NCBI GenBank assembly: GCA_009746045.1
Contig: RPFO01000082.1
Span: 69,501-133,500, forward strand
Direction of reading: 5' to 3'
Source of the DNA: Mesostigma viride
Taxonomy: Eukaryota; Streptophyta; Mesostigmatophyceae; Mesostigmatales; Mesostigmataceae
Length of the DNA: 64,000 nucleotides
The position numbers were made by a program, and so were the translations under genes. Positions 11,112 through 22,243 of this stretch are shown here, piece after piece. How positions within the stretch are numbered: position 1 is the stretch's first letter; the number at the start of each line of letters is the position of its first letter. The notes under the pieces are model-generated. The model was given only the letters and a program-made list of their open reading frames with translations, made no database searches and was not told the origin of the DNA.

Positions 11112-12485
11112 CAGTGTTTCTAGTAAGGGTTTTTGCTCGCGTCAGCCTGGCTGACTCGCCGCCGTTGGCGGCGCGTCGGACGGCTGACTCGCCGCCGTTG
11201 GCGGCGCGTCAGACAGCTGACTCGTTGCCAACGGCGGCAAGTTAGCCAATGGAAGCTCAAGTGGGGAATCCGAAAGGGGTTCTCTTGCTACAGGGCCGAA
11301 CGACCCCTGAGATAAGGTTTGGGGCACATGTCTAGCTTTTGAGTCAGTCTGACTTGTAAAAGCGCAACGAGAAATGGGTTCGATGCATGATACAAAATTC
11401 AGAATAATATGACCTACTTCAACTGTTTTTCTGAATTTACTGTTACACTTAATTAGGATGGCATCCACAATGCCACAGCCCAGTACGGCACACACCCACA
11501 TCAAACTTATTATTTATCAAACTTAAAATAAAAGACTTTAATGATGAGCTCGTGAACACTAGTGATGTCCCAGCTAGTGGCATGGCAAAACGACCGGCCT
11601 GGGGGCTCACCAGCATTGCCGGACTGAGCCGATGCTGCTGCTACACCACTGGCAGCATTGCTATCATTTCCCCTTTTCCTCTTGCTGCGGTTCAGCTCGT
11701 TTGCTGCCTGGCCTACGCCAACAATGGCACGCGGACTAGGCGCAGGCGCTTTGGCCATGTCGGCGGCCTGTTTCGGCATTAAAAAAGCTGCGATCCCCCC
11801 AGATTTAATTTTCCCCAGTATTCCTTTCGGCGCCATCCCTTCACCCAAAAACTTCCAACCCCCAGGTCGCTAACTTTTCTAGTTGACTATCAGACTAAAC
11901 CATTAACGTTGTTAAATGTTTATACAATATTTCTGACCCGGGCCGAAATTTCACCTACGCGTATAGTAATGAATGGATCCAACAAATCTAAAGCGTTAAT
12001 CAACACACCTGGAATCCGATTCAAAGCAATCTACAAGGAAAGGATGTTCATCTAAATCAGGCAACCTCGCAAAGCTGCGTCAATCAGCTCATCAATCATA
12101 TTCCGGAGGATCGACCATTGCCAGTCGTCCTCGGCTAGGTATTGTGCTCGTCTCGAACAGTGGTCTAGACTCTAGAAGTCTCGTCACTCTCGCCGCCAAG
12201 CAGGCAAGGGCCGGCAGGTCTGGCACTTGGCATGGTAACGGGCTGTTCAGGAAGGATTCCGCACTGTCTGACGCATAGACTCGGTGCACATGAGTACTGA
12301 CGCAGGACGTGCTGCCTAAATTTACGCGTCAGACGACTGACGTGCAGTCAAAATTTACGCGTCAGACGACTGACGCGGGGCCAAAATTTACGCGTCAGCT
12401 GTCTGACGTGCGGACGAAAAAGTCGGACGCGTCAGACACTGACGCGTCAGCGGCTGACGTATACGTCCCGTTACTAGAAACACTG
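11112..12485. mobile_element. Non-autonomous hAT-like transposon
   Basis: A 1,374-bp unit has inverted ends, CAGTGTTTCTAGTAA at 11112-11126 and its near inverse (TTACTAGAAACACTG) at 12471-12485. It is flanked by an exact 8-bp duplication, CAGACGGC, at 11104-11111 and 12486-12493. An 8-bp duplication with ends starting CAGTG is typical of hAT elements. Both subterminal regions are packed with variants of GACTGACGCGTCAG. The insertion split a family A LINE, whose sequence is continuous across it. Confidence 0.85.
11510..11848 (-). pseudogene. Short ORF inside hAT-like element, possible transposase N-terminus
   Basis: A 112-codon frame begins MGEGMAPKGILGKIKSGGI and has lysine-rich and alanine-rich stretches. 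It lies in the middle of the hAT-like element and could be the N-terminal exon of a deleted transposase. No BED zinc finger or catalytic motif is visible, so function is not shown. It may also be chance. Confidence 0.3.
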
Positions 12486-12560
12486 CAGACGGCAGACGGC
12501 ATTTCTCCTTGATTGTTGATCATGCGGCGCAGAGTACAGATAATCCCAGAAGCCCTGCAT
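12486..12560 (-). repeat. LINE family A fragment, right of the hAT insertion
   Basis: Continuation of the family A copy at 10905-11111 after the 8-bp duplication. It encodes part of the RARMIDKEKWAA region in a damaged form and ends at an AATTA run. Confidence 0.65.
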
Positions 12561-13025
12561 TAATTATAATTAATTAAACACGTGCTCTCGTTGGGGAGTC
12601 ACGGAGCACCGGCGAAGTGCTTAATTTATAATCCCTGTGTGTGCACAACAGGAGAAAGGGTAGAGACCCCCAGTCTCCTTCATGCTTAAGGCAATGTGCC
12701 ACAGCTGCATTCGGGCACGCTAGCTAAACGGCCCGGGACACGCTAACGATCCGGCAATCTGTGGGTGCAATATAAGACCCATGTGAGCATGGCATAACAA
12801 GGAGCGTGGGCAAGTAATCTGGTCATAGCCATGCAGGACGAAGCCGGCCCTGCATCCTCGAGCAATTGTGTCACATAGGCGGGTCCGGGTCGCGCCGCGT
12901 CCGGATCGGGCCCGGGCGGGGCGCGCGCGCAAGTTTGCCAGTGCCGGTTGCGACGGGACAAGGGGACCCTGCCATGCATTATTAGGAGGAGGTATATCTA
13001 CACCTGGTTAATTGGCCGGTCCGAG
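12561..13025 (-). repeat. Chimeric LINE fragment: family C 3' UTR joined to family A coding DNA
   Basis: Bases 12561-12830 are a family C 3' UTR in minus orientation (GTTGGGGAGTCACGGAGCAC and the GAGAAAGGGTAGAGACCC block). At about 12830 this switches to family A C-terminal coding DNA (YVTQLLEDAG, then RVPLSRRN). Both parts share orientation, which fits template switching during reverse transcription or an insertion with one tail lost. Confidence 0.55.
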
Positions 13026-14148
13026 TCCTAATTAATTAATTAATTAAACACGTGCTCCCGTTGGGGACTGGAGCAGCCAAAGTGCTTTTAATCCCTGTGT
13101 GCCGCACAACACGAGAAAGGGTAGAGACCCCCAGTCTCCTTCATGCCAAACAAAGGCATGCCACAGCTGCATTCGGGCGCGCTAGCTAAAAGGACATGCT
13201 ACGGATCCGGCAAACTGTGGGTGCAATAATGCCCATGTGAGCGTGGCATAACAAGTGTCGCACGTACGTGGGCAAGTAACCTGAACATAGCCACTGAGGG
13301 CGTAGCATGGCTGTACTATAGGACTAGGCTAAGGCTATATGGCTGGTTGTGTACCGTGCGTTAGCGGTGCACGTGACTAGGTATGTTGGCACAGCTAGGC
13401 AATCATTCTAAGCATGGCTGCCTTAGCGGCAGTGGCTCCAATGGATACAAGCTAGGGCTATAGCCCGCTGCGGGGGGCGTCCACATCTTGTGGTTGATCA
13501 TCAGGTCCCCGCCCCTCCAGTACACCTCAGGCTTCTGGGGGTCCTGCTTATGGCGGAGGTATTCCGGCCACAGGTCGCGTCGCTGCTGTTGCTGAGCGGG
13601 GGTCAGGTCGTCATCCAGCGTCCAGGTGAGGTCGTACAACCTCTTGCGACGAGAGAGGAACCGCTGCTTATTCTCAGTAGTCAGTGTCCAGGGGAGGGGA
13701 AGGTGAGCAGGACTGGTGGGGGAGCCGCCTTGTCCCGCGCGTGAGTGGGGAAGGCGGTGGCACGCACGCAGTTCTACCTCACCTACCAGGCCCATGAGGG
13801 TAAGAAGCTGGTTCTTGAGCTCGTCAGCAAGGGAGGTTGACGTGTCACCTGGCTTCTGGGGGAAGCGACGTAGCACCACTCGGCACTCGCGGCGAGCGCG
13901 GTCGGTGACCTCCCGTTGCTGGGCCTGGCGGTGGTCCTCCAGCTCCTGGAGCTTCGTGGCGATGGCGTCGGTGGTGGAGCCGGCGGTCGCTGACCGCAGC
14001 AGGTCCGCGTAGGAGAGCGGCGGGAGGTCACCAGCATCCTGCCGGGGTGGCTGGGATGCATCAATGGTGGCCGTCTGCTCGACCGCTATCTTGGGGACCT
14101 GTGTGGCCAGGGCCTCGGTTTGGGCGGTGATGGCCTCAAGCTTCTTCA
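13026..14148 (-). mobile_element. ORF1-type LINE-like element, family C, best-preserved copy
   Basis: An (AATT)n tail (13028-13048), a 3' UTR (to about 13402) and an ORF1-like frame form a compact unit in minus orientation. The 3' UTR matches 7480-7900 on the plus strand. Nothing resembling a polymerase lies between the ORF1 stop and the tail. At the 5' side it abuts a plus-strand family A fragment at about 14195. Confidence 0.75.
13403..14148 (-). CDS. LINE ORF1-like protein, intact frame
   Basis: An open frame of about 247 codons starts at the ATG of MKKLEAITAQTEALATQVPK. Residues 1-100 are heptad-like and probably a coiled coil, including a Q/E/R-rich stretch (AIATKLQELEDHRQAQQREV). Residues 110-170 include RRECRVVLRRFPQK and LMGLVGEVELRACHRLP, placed like the RNA-binding domain of LINE ORF1 proteins. 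The C-terminus carries SRRKRL, LDDDLTPAQQQQRRDLWPEY and VYWRGGDLMI, also seen in the family B copies. It would act as a nucleic-acid-binding chaperone in a LINE RNP. Similarity is inferred from layout and internal repeats. Confidence 0.6.
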
Positions 14149-14194
14149 TGACTGAGCACGCCACACTTGCCCTCCACCTGGTTAAGGCGAGAGA

Positions 14195-14467
14195 CAAGTG
14201 CAGCACGCGCGGCGCGACCCGGACCTATGTGACACAACTGCTTGAAGATGCAGGGCTTCTTCTGGGACTATCCGTACTCCGCGCCCGCATGATTGACAAG
14301 GAGAAATGGGCTGCCATGCATCTGCGATAAGCACCTTCCTGAGGGCCGGTATGCTCCTGTTTTCTCCGCACGGGCCCCGCGGCCCGTTGCTAGCCAGGGT
14401 AGAAGTCCGCAGGTGGAGGTTATTGGTCCTGATGATAGCCGCTACACTACCGCCTCGTCTGCCATTA
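14195..14467 (+). repeat. LINE family A C-terminal coding fragment, left of the CACTA insertion
   Basis: Encodes ATRTYVTQLLEDAG.., RARMIDKEKWAA and the GPDDSRYTTASSAI block, with a frameshift between. It is cut in mid-codon at 14467, where the CACTA-type element begins. The sequence resumes at 19786 (TACAGTAGAGGACAGCTCGG). Confidence 0.75.
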
Positions 14468-14479
14468 CACTAGGAACTC

Positions 14480-14815
14480 AGTTCTGATATTGCTGATAAA
14501 ATCCTATAAAATTCTGATAAAAATAGGTAAATTCCTATAAAATTCTGATAAATTCTGATGAAATTATGATAAAATTCTGATAAAACGTCTGATATTTTCC
14601 TATAATTTTATCAGATTTTATCTAGGATGTACATTTTATCAAGTCTAGGTCAACTTGATAAAATGGCACCTAGGTAAAATCTGATAAAATGGCACCTAGG
14701 TAAAATCTGATAAATGGCGCCTAGGTAAAATCTGATAAAATGGCGCCTAGGAAAAATCTGATAAAATGGCGGCCAGGTAAAATCTGATAAAATGGCACAG
14801 CTGATCGAATACGAA
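14480..14815. repeat. Left subterminal repeats of the CACTA-type element
   Basis: Tandem and dispersed copies of a word like AAAATCTGATAAAATGGC, about 20-23 bp apart, in a very AT-rich setting. Such subterminal arrays bind transposase in CACTA elements. The inverse array lies at 19420-19780. Confidence 0.75.
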
Positions 14816-14939
14816 CACAAAATGTATTGATACACACACAAGGAACGGTGCACTCAAGCATGGCTGTGGGTGGTGTGCAAAATAGACACCCACAATCATC
14901 TCACAAATGCAATATAAAATCTGTTGACCGAGAAGTACA

Positions 14940-17900
14940 ACGGGGCTCAACAGTCCTCGTCATCAAAGTCATCATCCTCCTCATCATCACTGAAACCATC
15001 ACTAGGGCTGTCCCAGCCACCATTGCTGAAATAACAGGATGACTCTCTAGAAACAATCACAGGATTCTTTCGAGTGCTACGGCAATGTGACCAAGGCTCA
15101 GAGCCTACAAAATCTGCATCCGCATGTGGCCTCTCGCCGTGTTGGACTGACGGATGTGCCCGGCCCGACTGTGTTAGGTGTATTGCCTGGATGTAAGACA
15201 AAAATACATCATCCAGCAAAGCACGCATCGGTACACACAAAAATTTGTTAGTTAGATGAACGCTACGCCAACAACTTTGCATGACTTCAGTTCACTTGTA
15301 TGTAAGGATGCGGGCGAGATCGCAGCAGTTGCGTGGCTATCTATGAGTACCGGCCTAGTTTTAGGACAAAGAAGGTGAGATACATGGCCAAGAGAGAGAC
15401 AGGGGTGCTCGAGAAAAAAATTGGCCAGTGATGTTCACCTAAATTGTATCTACATGCCTCACAAGTTGTAGGGAACTGCACACCCAGGAATCCTGGAGTT
15501 GCAACGTTTCCCTAACATGCCAAGAGGCCTTACAATCTACTTCATTGCAATCTCTACATGGTTAATACGGCAATAAGAAAGAAACGCCTGATTAGTGCCA
15601 AGAAAAAGCAAGGCCAATCAACCAACAATATGCCCCGTTACAGGTAGGATGAAATCTAACGAGGCTGAAGGCTCTACTTCTGCAGTTGACACTAGCAGGA
15701 GTCGTTCAGGGTGGGGTGTGGGAGGGAGGGCATGACAAAAAGCTGTGATCTGAGCAAAAAGGATAAATATGCAAAGATGCTACCCATGCAAGGAAGCGAG
15801 ATATAATCGAGCGATGCCACGAATGTTAACCAAGGATACTGGATTGCAAAGAAGGTTCTACCGACAGCGAAGGAATTGGTACGAATAAAGCCAACTATTT
15901 GTAGCTGAGAGCATCACCAGCGGGCTACAAAAAAATCATGCACGGAAGCTGGAAGAACAAGGCCAATGGTGGCTGACACGCACAGCACGTTGATAATTTG
16001 AGGAATGAGCACTACATAAAGAATGATCACTGTTGCTCACCATCAAGAATTCGCCGCGCTGGACAGGTGACCAAGAGCTTGTCGCTGCCACATGCGATGG
16101 GGCCGCGAGCAAGTCCAACGGTATCAGGCATCACAAGTACACGCGCAAAATCGACACCACAATGGCAACACAGATGCACATGTGTTCCAGCGTAAGGAAC
16201 TGCTTGATTCAGGACTGCATACGTGTCTCCCTCCATTGCTACCTCCGTGTACAAGCTCAGCATACATCGACAGTGCACCTACATCCATACTGATACGCCG
16301 CGTTTGCTACAGAAATCACCTCATCTCGCGGACCTGCAGCGTCTGCTATCGCACACTGAGTGGTTGCACTCATAGAACTCGGCTGCCCCATTGCTCGAGC
16401 TAGCGTGTAAGTGCCCTCACTGCCCGGCCCTAACCCAGCACTACTGACTGTCAACATGAATTTGCCTGCGCACAAAACCTTCGTACCTTAACGTTTTACC
16501 TTCCGTTGCCATCGGCAGGTTTCGGCGCAAAATTTGAATTTGGGGCACGGGTACTGGACCTTGTAGCGAAAGATTGGTGTCCAATTGATTCCATTCCCAA
16601 CTCCCAAGCAGTGGGCCGCCGTCGACCGCAGTCTGAACGGTACGGCGAGGAGGTACGAGGCCACGCCAGCAGCAAGCGGTCCCAGCCAAGCGATACTAGA
16701 GAGTCATGGAATTTTGTGATCCATTGGTTACTACTCGTGTAGAAAGGCGTCGTCTCCTGTCGGATGACCGGAAAAAATTTTTTTCGGGGAAATGGGTATA
16801 TTTTATTAGCCAATTATGGACCAAAGAGGTGAGAGGGGAAATGAGTATCAGCGAATCCTAATGAAGGTGGGCACACACACGTGTGGCGGTGACCGGAAAA
16901 AATTCACCTGAATGACGACAGGAAGTGGGCAGTATGTGGCGATATCAAGTTGTAGTAGACTAGTTTCTCGCAAACGTGTGTGGTAAGAATTGCATTGTTC
17001 AGCGCTGTAGGAACTGATCTTTAGTAGACGGCCTCGCATGGGCATAAACTGACTGACTGATCACTGATGACTGACAGACGGCCGCGAATCTGTGGACAAT
17101 TATAATAGGCGACGGCGACGACCGTACCGTTCTCTCATCTCTGCACACGCCGGTTGCCAGAAGCTCAGCAGAGAATTGCGAGTTTGCGACCCTGTTGCGA
17201 CTTCAAATTTTGCGAGCCATGCTCCCTGTGGTTGCGCGGGTGTTACCGTTGAAGTTCAACGACGAAAAGTGAAAGACCTTGACCTTGCACACTGCTCTCA
17301 GCTCTGCCATACGCACAGATGGTGGCCGGGAAGGCTGGAACGGAGCTGCGATCGGCTCGCTGCCAAGGCGGGATTATACGACTTTTCCAGCAATGTCGAT
17401 ACTGTAGGAACGACGTTTTGATAGGAATAGGAGCATAGACTCACTGATGACCGTCGAGATTTATGTAGCAATTAGGTCGCCATTTTTTTGTGAAATTAGT
17501 AGCTAGCTCGGACAGGGCCAGAAGTAGCCATCGGGGGACAAACACAGGCATGGTCTAGAAATAAGGTTTAATCGATATGTTTGCTCAGTGGTAGGCACAG
17601 CCCGAATCGGACATCCAGAAGCTGCCAACTCTTCACCATTTGAGGTGAGCAAGTAATTCTTGGTCTGAAATACTGACAGCTTTGCATCGACTTTAAAATG
17701 CCGTACGCACGAAGTGGCATTTTCATGCATCCCCCTAGGGCCTAGGCTGCCATGGGCCGCTCAGTTCCATGCCAAGTTAGCCATGCTTTCATGAAGTGCT
17801 GCAGCAGTTTCATATATAGATGGTCAAAGTGTACCATGCGAACCAAATATGGTTCAATGTTCGTGAAGGGCATCAATATGATCATGTATGACACCGTCTG

Positions 17901-18300
17901 CTCTTGCGTCACTTTCCTTGTTTTAACAAACTTTCCTTATTTAAGCTTACGGCCCTCCTCCATACATTCGTATGTGTGCATCTGTGTTGCCATTTTGATG
18001 TCAGTCTTGCGCGTGTACTTGTGATGCCTGTTCCGTTGGACTTTGAAGCGGCCCCGTCGCATGTGGCAGCGACGAGCTCTTGGTCGGCTGTCCAGCGCGG
18101 CCAATTCTTGATGGTGAGCAACGGTCATCATCCTGTAGTGTCCATCCCTGAAGTTGTAAACGTGCTGTGCGTGGCAGCCACCATTGGAATATTTTCCTTG
18201 TGCTTCCGTGCAATGTTGGTATTTTTCGAGCCCGCTGCTCCTGCTTTCAGCTACAAATATGTGGCATTTGTAACAACTCCTTTGCTATCGCTAATCTGAA
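14940..18300. other. Internal region of the CACTA-type element
   Basis: This region holds inverted segments (16020-16190 against 17965-18150) that each read as MLTIKN..PRW and ELVAATCDGAASKSNG in opposite orientations. The same coding-like sequence thus sits once in each arm. It may be a remnant of an element-encoded protein, but no family is recognised and no long frame survives. The 16300-17900 core is single-copy and shows nothing else. Confidence 0.5.
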
Positions 18301-18795
18301 GCGATCCAGTAGCCTTGGTTGACATGCATGGCATTGCTACATTTTCTCTTCCTTCCTTGCATGGGTAGCAGCATTGCAAATTTATCCTTTTCCCTAATAA
18401 TCACAGCTTTTTGTCATTCCCTCCCATCACACTCACCCTACACGAGTCCTCCACTCCTCTTGGTGTCAACCAAAGAAGTAGAGCATTCAGCCTCATTTGA
18501 CGTTATTCCTACCAGTAAGTACGGGGCATATTTTTTGTTGATTGTCATTACTTTTTCTTGGCACTGATGTGGCATTACTTTTAGAGTGCCGTATTAACCA
18601 TATAGAGATCGGAAGAAACTAGATTGCAAGACCTTTTCACAAGTTAGAGAAACTTTGCGATTCTCACTTGTTTAAGTAAATTTGCAACGCTGCGCTCTCA
18701 CCTAGGGATTCCTTGGGGTTAGCAGTTCCCTACAACTTGTGAGGCACATAGGGACACTTAAGGCGAGAATATTAGGCCCAAGTTCTTCCTCAGCC

Positions 18796-19137
<342 letters not shown>

Positions 19138-19419
19138 TCGGTCCTCACACCAAGCCGACACTCGTAGATAGCCACGCGACTGCTGCGGTCTCGCCCCGCT
19201 TCCTTACAGACAACTAATCTAAGTCATGCAAAGGCATTGGCATGTCAAGCGTCTGGTATTCATCTCACTTACGAATTTTGTGTGTGTAATTTTGTGCTTT
19301 GCCGGATGATGTATTTTTGCCTTGCATGCAGGCAATCTATATTGCATTGTATCATCTTCATGGCCAGGCGCGCGTCTTGCACGCCATGGGCCCATGCATG
19401 GTGCTTGAGTGGACCTGGC

Positions 19420-19780
19420 TGGGTTTTATCAGATTTCTGCGCCGTTTTATCATACTCATTTTATCAGAATCTGTATTTTTCATCCAATTCTATCATATTT
19501 TATCAGACTTTGTATTTTTTATCCGATTCTATCAGATTTTATCAGACTAGATATTTTTTTATCTATTTTTTCAGAATTTTATCAGATTTTATCAGAGATT
19601 AATCAGATTATCTACACTTTGTGTTTTTTTATCAGAATATCAGATTTTCTCTACAAATTTTGTCAGAATTTTATCATCTACCATCAGAATTTTATCTATT
19701 TTTTCAGAATTTTCTGATAAAATTATCTACACTCTGATAAATTCTGATGAAATTAGGTAATTTTATCAGAACCGAGTTCC
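19420..19780. repeat. Right subterminal repeats of the CACTA-type element
   Basis: An AT-rich array of TTTTATCAGA / ATTCTATCAGA words, inverse of the left array at 14480-14815. Confidence 0.75.
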
Positions 19781-19785
19781 TAGTG

Positions 19786-20128
19786 TACAGTAGAGGACAG
19801 CTCGGATGAGCATGGCTACCTCGCACGTGAGGGCCGGTATGCTCCTGTTTTCTCCGCACGGGCCGGCCCCGCGGCCCGTTGCTAGCCAGGGTAGAAGTCC
19901 GCAGGTGGAGGTTATTGGTCCTGATGATAGCCGCTACACTACCGCCTCGTCTGCCATTACAGTAGAGGACAGCTCGGATGAGGATTACATCCCCATCTAG
20001 TGCTTAACGGTTGGGGGATGATGCAGACGATATTTGTTTCAACTTTTGTGTAATTATTTTTCTAATGAGATTAGCATAGTACTCCGTGGCATGCATGCCT
20101 TTGCGCATGACACGCAAGTACTTACTGT
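19786..20128 (+). repeat. LINE family A 3' end(s), right of the CACTA insertion
   Basis: The first about 23 bp continue the LINE copy cut at 14467. A second family A 3' fragment follows directly (from about 19830), with the proline-rich region, DSSDEDYIPI, a stop (20000), the 3' UTR and a short ACTT tail at about 20115-20127. Confidence 0.75.
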
Positions 20129-20958
20129 GCAGCATGCGTTTCAGAAGCTTGCGCCGCGGTGTGCAGTGTCGTGAACTGGGGCTGGAGCTTGTGGACGACC
20201 TTGCATGGTTTCCACATTGGAGACCCGGGCCTCCACCGTGTTGAGCGTCGTGTTCAGCGATGTCAGCTTCTCGGCCAGCGGCCAGGTCACGTGCTCCTCC
20301 AGCACTGCGCGGATGTCATGCTTGCAGAGGGAGGGAGCCGATGGGGCTGCCGCGGCTGTGCGGAAGCGGGGGCTTTGAGCGCTCTGCTGATGTCGCCGAG
20401 GCTGCGCTGGTAGTAGCTGGTCAAGATAAACAGGCGTTGGCGTGGTTCATCATAAGTGTAGAGCCAGGACGTGTTGCGGTAGTCGATAGCTGCCCCCCCC
20501 TTCTTGGGCACGAAGAGCTTCCGTTCCTGTGCGAGGAACTGGAGGAGCTCGACGACTTCCTGCGGCGACAGGTTCTGCCACTCGAGGAGGGAGAACCTGC
20601 TCCGAGTCCTAAGCCCGCAGGACCCATGCACATCGCCCGGTATTCACCTAGTGGTCTGTGCGGGCCGATCAAGGGTGGCCGGCAAAGAGGAGGCGGCGGT
20701 GTCGGATGGCGGTATGGGTGACAAGAGGGATCGAGCTCGGCCCAGGTGCGGAGCTCTTGCATGGTAGCGGATGCCGAGGATGAGTGACGGAGCATTCGAG
20801 TGTCTGCCGTCAAGCTGCTCGCTCAGCGCCTGGTCCAGGGTCCACGCCTCGCAGCCGTAAAGGCTGAAGATGCTGTAGAAAAGGGCCTTGAACAGAATGC
20901 GCTTGCGCCGCTCATTCAGGTAGCGACATGTTCAGAACCTGTCGAGGCCGGCGCCGGA
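20129..20958 (-). repeat. LINE remnants: ORF1 N-terminal segment and reverse-transcriptase C-terminus
   Basis: Minus-strand coding remnants in several frames. Bases 20130-20400 match the ORF1-like stretch at 1-420. Bases 20290-20630 hold an open frame with SPQEVVELLQFLAQERKLFV and ILTSYYQRSLGDISRALKA, which I do not recognise. Bases 20640-20950 carry family A polymerase C-terminal coding (RRKRILFKALFYS, GCEAWTLDQALSEQLDG), matching 58300-58450. The order is scrambled relative to a normal LINE, so at least two insertions are joined. Confidence 0.55.
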
Positions 20959-20979
20959 GGGTTTAGGGTTTAGGGTTTA
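20959..20979 (+). repeat. Interstitial telomere-type tract (GGGTTTA)3
   Basis: Three perfect units of the TTTAGGG telomere repeat, exactly at the edge of the LINE remnant. TTTAGGG is the plant and green-algal type. Confidence 0.8.
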
Positions 20980-20992
20980 GCGTCCACTTGGA

Positions 20993-21029
20993 TGTAACAG
21001 TATACACGCTGTCAGAATATACTGTTACA
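20993..21029. other. 12-bp inverted repeat (hairpin)
   Basis: TGTAACAGTATA at 20993-21004 and its perfect inverse TATACTGTTACA at 21018-21029, separated by 13 bp. No function is evident. Confidence 0.7.
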
Positions 21030-21205
21030 GGGTTGAACATTTTGTTCCTTTATTGGTACCCATGTGACGTACGCAGTCATGTTCTTTCAAATTGCATGCA
21101 CAGTGCGACACAACTTATTATTGTGCCGCATATGTGCAATATCGGCATAGTTTCTACAAGTATGTGTGCAGGCACAACGTCAAACAGTGAGATCTAGAGT
21201 CACAT

Positions 21206-21380
21206 AATTGATCAGGCACTCCGCAAAGGTGAAAACCATTTGCGTTCAGTACCGGGCCGCGGAAAACGCGGAAAAACGCGATCTGCAAATGAATCCGACC
21301 GGAATCGAACTGGGGACCTCTCGCACCAATTTTGCTGACTATAGGACGGACGTCTCCGGTTACCATGGCATCGCCAACTT
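21206..21380 (-). repeat. Candidate tRNA-derived SINE-like unit
   Basis: On the minus strand AGTTCGATTCC (21301-21311) fits the pol III B box, with tRNA-like sequence around it. A related unit lies at 30700-30830 with TGTTCGAATCC and the same AATTTTGC word 26-27 bp away. The low-coordinate edge GATCAGGCACTCCGC (21210-21224) recurs at the very end of the window (63986-64000). No complete cloverleaf can be folded, so this is not called a tRNA gene. Confidence 0.4.
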
Positions 21381-22106
21381 ACACCTACAGTCATCCGCAA
21401 AAGTTCTCCTGTCCGGGGAGTGATGCAAGCCTTTCGGATTTGGTACTAGATAAATCACTCGAGATCTGTGTGTAGGAGTACTACACACGTGTCTGCACGC
21501 GAGACTTGTTCAGTCTCGCACCGTGAGACGGGCTGAACACGGCTGAATCCTTCAGTCACATAATGGACAATTCATAGCAGCTCTAGCCATCAACTGCCTC
21601 ATGACAATCGTGAAAAGATAATGTGTCACATGCACATGCATGCATGGGCGGAATCATCTAGCGAACTGCAGGCCATGTGTCAGCAGCAGTTCTTGTCTAC
21701 AAGCAATGAGAGTTTCCCTATCCTTCTACGGCAAGACGGCTCTCAGCCGATGGAAATCATTCAGACCGTTTGGCTTTCTGAAGCAGAACTGTCAACAAAC
21801 GGCCGGTTGTTGTATAGCAGTAGAGAGATGACAGGTGAGATGACAGCAGGATGGGGTGGGATACGGCAGCAGATGAAATAAATGCGCCAAATGCAGGCTA
21901 CTATGTGATCATCAATAGTCGCTGCACTCAAGGCAAGCACATGCCGGTGGACACGAGCGTAGATGAGTTGTTGCTCAGCGGTGTCGTGAGACCGAGCGAG
22001 TAGAGGCGGGAGAGCCGCGTCCCTGTGGCGGGTGCACGAAAATGAAACAAGCACAACCGTGGCCAGTGCATGCATCGCAAGAAAATGATATATTAGTACA
22101 CCAAGT
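21381..22106. other. Unassigned region downstream of the giant gene
   Basis: No clear exon or repeat. A minus-strand frame (21761-22189) is open but lacks similarity to the ectodomain exons. The 3' UTR of the giant gene may lie here. Confidence 0.35.
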
Positions 22107-22243
22107 TTAGTAAACAAACTTCTCAAACATCTCCACACAATTAATGAGTAACTTTCCACACAGGTAATGAATGTCCAGACATTTAGCAACCATGCTCATC
22201 GACAGTGCACATGCCTCTGGTGAAGTCATGGCTATGTCAACAA
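22107..22243 (-). other. Candidate last exon of the giant gene
   Basis: A pyrimidine-rich acceptor (CTATTGCCTCACCTGCCAG) is followed by 45 codons in the right phase, ending at TAA. The peptide (VVDIAMTSPEACALSMSMVA...) does not look like the ectodomain. A competing acceptor near 22329 would end the protein after six codons. Confidence 0.3.

Noticed and set aside
21290-21375. Functional tRNA gene on the minus strand
   Set aside because: A B-box-like site and part of a T arm can be seen, but no full set of stems or an anticodon arm of correct size can be formed.
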